A DNA stretch of 64,000 nucleotides, taken from contig NC_019876.2 of assembly GCF_002234675.1 (NCBI RefSeq), forward strand, positions 17,615,354-17,679,353, read 5' to 3'. A program made the position numbers and the translations under genes. Of this stretch, positions 59,961 to 64,000 are shown piece after piece; the first letter of the stretch is position 1, and every line of letters starts with the position of its first letter. This DNA comes from Oryzias latipes (Eukaryota; Chordata; Actinopteri; Beloniformes; Adrianichthyidae). The notes under the pieces were generated by a model. That model saw only the letters and a list, made by a program, of their open reading frames with translations. It had not been told where the DNA came from and made no database searches.

Positions 59961-60052
59961 ATGTCATGTTTGGACTACAAGTTAGCAACTTTGTTCAATA
60001 TTGTTTGGTGAAATTGGATTATCTAAAAAAAACTCTGACTAGATAATATTTC

Positions 60053-62195
60053 AATTAAAGCCGCAAGCGGCGTTGTATGGCCCGCAGACACAACCCGCCT
60101 CCACGCCCAACTCTACGCACCACCGCTGACCTCACCGCCCTCACAGCCCGCAAATTAAAAGCTAGTCAAGGCTGGATTTGCTAATTATGCTAACTATGCT
60201 AACTATGCTAATGTGGCTAAAAGTGCTAGCATAGCGATCAGCATCATCAACTGACTCAGAAAAACACATTACCTAAAATGCTAATTATGCTAACTATGCT
60301 AGCTATGCTAATGTGGCTAAAAGTGCTAGCATAGCGATCAGCATCATTAAGTGAATCAGAAAAACACATTACCTAAAATGCTAATTATGCTAACTATGCT
60401 AGCTATGCTAATGTGGCTAAAAGTGCTAGCATAGCGATCAGCATCATCAACTGACTCAGAAAAACACATTACCTAAAATGCTAATTATGCTAACTATGCT
60501 AGTAATGCTAATATAGCTAAAATTGCTAGCATAGCGATCTGCATCATCAACTGACTCAGAAAAACACATTCCTCCATTGGTGAGAGCTACATGTCACAAG
60601 TTGATAAAAAACCTACTTTTTCCAAAATGGCGGCTTTTCTGTTGATTTTTTCTCCATAGCAACCATTTTATGTTTTGGTACCCTCGGGAGGACGAACAGA
60701 TTGACGTCAGTTTCGGAATAATCGGTAAAAGTAAAGTTTTTGTTGTCCTTAGCAACAGTGGTTTTATGCTAACCACGCCCAAATTCCTTATATGTCCATA
60801 TCCAGTGTTTTTCAATGTATGCAGTTTCAGGCATTATTGCATGCATTCAAATTTCACAATAGTCCATTGAAAAACATAGGAGTTATAACAGTGCGCCACT
60901 TTGCTAGCTCGCCACGCGCACACCGTTTAAAATCTACAACTTCTAATTCCAACATTTTTTCCACAGTAGCTTGCCATTGATGCCCAAAAAGTTTCGAGAC
61001 GATCGCTGAAAATTCCAACGACAAGTTTACGTTTGAATCTGGTGGTAAAGGTGTTTTTTATAGAAAATTCAAGATGGCCGCCTTTTCCCGAGGTCAAAGG
61101 TCGACGAAACTCCAGAGGTGAATGTAGACTTACGCTAGGGACATGCGCGTCAAATTTCGTCAAAATCGCTCGAAAAAAAGTTCATTTGTCCATATTGTGT
61201 AAAAACGCGAAAAACACAAAATGGCAGATTTTGGCACAAAATGGCTGCCAAACCGTAGGTCGTGTCGCCATCACGTAATGATTTCAAAACTTTCTTTGGA
61301 TATACCCGACAAAGTTATCTGGGTTTCGTTAGCCGATTCTTAAAAATAAAATCCGAAAAAATTGTTTTTTGCCGAGTCAGCACTTTTTTTTGCGATCGTT
61401 TTTTGTTTACCACGGCCACATTCCTTTATCGATTTTGTCGTATGTGACATTGTTTTGTTCAGTGTGGGCCAGGGTATCGCATATTTCAGTTTCAGGCTAT
61501 TCCGATAAAATATGTGCGAGCTAGCTAAAATGGCGACGGTTGCGAATTCGCCACGCGCACGCGTTTCAAATTCTACAACTTCTAATTCCAACATTTTATC
61601 CACAGTAGCTTGCCATTGATGCCCGAGAAGTTTCAAAAAGATCGATAAAAATCCCTAGGACGAGTTTTCGTTTGTATCCGTCAATAAAGGTGCTTTTTTT
61701 TTATATTCAAGGTGGCCGCCCCTTCCCAAGGTCAAAGGTCAACAAAACTTCTTAGGTAGTTGTAGAATCGTGTTTGTGGCATGTGTATGAAATTTCGTGA
61801 AAATCGCTTGAACAAAAGTGTAGTTTTCCCATATTGTCAAAAAACACGAAAATCGCCATTTCTCTGAGTTCGCCACAAAATGGCCGCCAAGCCGTAGGTC
61901 GTGTGGCCATCCCATAATGATTTCATAACTTCTTTGGGATATATCCAACACGCGTGTCTTGGTTTCGAAACTGTATTTCAAAATATTTTTTTTTGGCCCC
62001 ATAAGCGATTTTCGGCCCATTCATTTTTTTGACGGGAACGCTCGCCGTGATGTCATCATCATGGGGGGAGTGATGTTCTCTTTGCCGAAAATTCATTTTT
62101 AATTTATCCCAGGTGTGTGCCAATTTTGGTGAGTTTTCGGGTATGTGGCGGGGGTCAAATTTGAGCTCAAAGTATCCGTTAGAAAGAATAATAAT
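60053..62195 (+). repeat. 2.14-kb repeat unit, copy 1 of a head-to-tail pair
   Basis: Starts AATTAAAGCCGCAAGCGGCG, with a hairpin GCCGC-AA-GCGGC. It runs through a 100-bp minisatellite to an internally duplicated 3' half: blocks near 60905-61500 recur near 61545-62020, about 639 bases later. It ends in AATAATAATAATT where copy 2 begins. No coding frame is credible; the short frames overlap on both strands and are shared by both units. Confidence 0.9.
60181..60570 (+). repeat. 100-bp minisatellite inside repeat unit 1 (about 3.9 units)
   Basis: Units begin exactly at 60181, 60281, 60381 and 60481. Each contains CTAATTATGCTAACTATGCT, GTGCTAGCATAGCGATCAGC and ACTGACTCAGAAAAACACAT. The last unit is diverged and incomplete. 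Confidence 0.93.
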
Positions 62196-64000
62196 AATTA
62201 AAGCCGCAAGCGGCGTTGTATGGCCCGCAGACGCAACCCGCCTTCCACGCCCAACTCTACGCACAAACGCTGACCTCACCGCCCTCACAGCCCGCAAATT
62301 AAAAGCTAGTCAAGGCTGGATTTGCTAATTATGCTAACAATGCTAACTATGCTAATGTGGCTAAAAGTGCTAGCATTGCGATCAGCATCATCAACTGACT
62401 CAGAAAAACACATTATCTAAAATGCTAATTATGCTAACTATGCTAGCTACGCTAATGTGGCTAAAAGTGCTAGCATTGCGATCAGCATCATCAACTGACT
62501 CAGAAAAACACATGACCTAAAATGCTAATTATGCTAACTATGCTAGTACTGCTAACATAGCTAAAATTGCTAGCATAGCGATCTGCATCATCAACTGACT
62601 CAGAAAAACACATTCCTCCATTGGTGAGAGCTACATGTCATAAGTTGATAAAAAAACCACTTTTTCCAAAATGGCGGCTTTTCTGTTGATTTTATCTCCA
62701 TAGCAACCATTTTATGTTTTGGTACCCTCGGGAGGACGAACAGATTGACGTCAGTTTCGGACAAATCGGTAAAAGTAAACTTTTTGTTGTCCTTAGCAAC
62801 AGTGGTTTTATGCTAACCACGCCCACATTCCTTATATGTCCATATCCAGTGTTTTTCAATGTATTCAGTTTCAGGCATGAATGCATGCATTCAATTTTCA
62901 TTGTATTGTATTGAAATACATTGGAGTTATAATACTGCGCCACTTTGCTAGCTTGCCACGCGCACGCCGTTCAAAATCTACAACTTCTAATTCCAACATT
63001 TTTTCCACAGTAGCTTGCCATTGATGTCAAAAAAGTTTCGAGACAATCGATGAAAATTCCAACGACAAGTTTACGTTTGAATCCGGTGGTAAAGGTGTTT
63101 TTTATAGAAAATTCAAGATGGCCGCCTTTTCCCGAGGTCAAAGGTCGACGAAACTCCAGAGGTGATTATACACTTACGCTAGGGACATGCGAGTCAAATT
63201 TCGTCAAAATCGCTCGAAAAAAAGTTCCTTTTTCCATATTGTGTAAAAACGCGAAAAACTCAAAATGGCAGATTTTGGCACAAAATGGCCGCCAAACCGT
63301 AGGTCGTGTCGCCATCACGTAATGATTTCAAAACTTTCTTTGGATATACCCGACAAAGTTATCTGGGTTACGCTAGCCGATTCTTAAAAAAAAAATCCGA
63401 ATTTTTTTTTTTTAGCCGAGTCAGCACTTTTTTTTGCGATTGTTTTTTGTTTACCACGGCCACATTCCTTTATCGATTTTGTCGTATGTGACATCGTTTT
63501 GTTCAGTGTGGGCCAAGGAATCGCATATTTCATTTTCAGGCTATTCCGATAAAATATGTGCGAGCTAGCTAAAATGGCGACGGTTGCGAATTTGCCACGC
63601 GCACGCGTTTCAAAATCTACAACTTCTAATTCCAACATTTTGTCCACAGTAGCTTGCCATTGATGCCCGAGAAGTTTCAAAAATATCGGAAAAAATCCCT
63701 AGGACGAGTTTTCGTTTGTATCCGTTACTAAAAGTGCTTTTTTATGAAAATTCAAGATGGCCGCCCCTTCCCAAGGTCAAAGGTCAACAAAACTTCTCTG
63801 GTAGTTGTAGAATCGTGTTTGTGGCATGTGTATTCAATTTCGTAAAAATCGCTTGAAGAAAAGTGTCATTTTCCCATATTGTGAAAAAACACGAATATCG
63901 CCATTTCTCTGAGTTCGCCACAAAATGGCCGCCAAGCCGTAGGTCGTGTGGCCATCCCATAATAATTTTATAACTTCTTTGGGATATTTCCAACACGCGT
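62196..64000 (+). repeat. 2.1-kb repeat unit, copy 2, cut by the window end
   Basis: Same order as copy 1 and only slightly diverged. The offset to copy 1 is 2143 bases at the start but 2044 after the minisatellite, because one 100-bp unit is missing. It continues past 64000. Confidence 0.9.
62325..62614 (+). repeat. 100-bp minisatellite inside repeat unit 2 (about 2.9 units)
   Basis: Units start at 62325, 62425 and 62525, matching the units of copy 1 with few changes. One unit fewer than in copy 1. Confidence 0.93.

Noticed and set aside
60181-62614. CRISPR-like regularly spaced repeats
   Set aside because: Contiguous 100-bp tandem units without unique spacers, in vertebrate DNA.
60594-63996. 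Paired frames repeated in both 2.1-kb units (for example 61-98 aa)
   Set aside because: Present on both strands, diverge without coding constraint, and contain no recognisable domain.

Overview
The window reads as vertebrate nuclear DNA, almost certainly a teleost fish. The genes have short exons with GT-AG (and a few GC-AG) introns. Recognisable proteins are METTL3, TTC5, CCNB1IP1, SALL2 and SLC7A7, a set whose human counterparts lie close together on 14q11.2 (established knowledge). The repeats are of teleost type: a Rex3-like LINE end with a GATG tail, tRNA-derived SINEs, and Tc1, hAT, Harbinger and piggyBac-like elements. The genus cannot be fixed from sequence alone. No bacterial operon, CRISPR array or phage is present, and I see no new multi-gene system. 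The novelty is in repeat architecture and gene-structure details.

Layout. 1-9.1 kb has no gene I can support. It holds a nested DNA transposon (1-2277), two copies of an abundant repeat here called family X, and a 5'-truncated Rex3-like LINE. 9.1-14.4 kb has a possible TATA promoter with a noncoding exon, then a small unnamed two-exon gene (85 aa) on +. 15.6-23.1 kb is METTL3 (-), 11 coding exons, 584 aa. It is head-to-head with TTC5 (+, 23.7-29.7 kb, 9 coding exons, 442 aa) across a 553-bp divergent promoter interval. 31.9-33.1 kb is CCNB1IP1 (-, 3 coding exons, 264 aa) with its probable first exon near 34.95 kb. 37.7-43.6 kb is SALL2 (+, 3 exons, 1180 aa). 48.3-59.6 kb is SLC7A7 (+), 8 coding exons seen (474 codons plus 1 base); the last exon is not in the window. 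60.05-64.0 kb is a head-to-tail pair of a 2.1-kb repeat unit, the second cut by the window edge.

The exon models were built by hand. All junctions keep phase and give proteins collinear with the vertebrate families, which is the main evidence for them. The genes do not form a pathway: METTL3 (m6A writer catalytic subunit), TTC5 (p300/tubulin-autoregulation cofactor), CCNB1IP1 (meiotic crossover RING protein), SALL2 (zinc-finger transcription factor) and SLC7A7 (y+LAT1 amino-acid exchanger) are linked by conserved synteny.

Repeats take up much of the rest. Family X has at least 12 copies. Several hold the same ATG-initiated coding-like segment, and one copy is a palindrome of two identical ends. 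Insertions are often nested, with clear target-site duplications: TAA for a Harbinger-like element, 8 bp for two hAT elements and 13 bp for a SINE.
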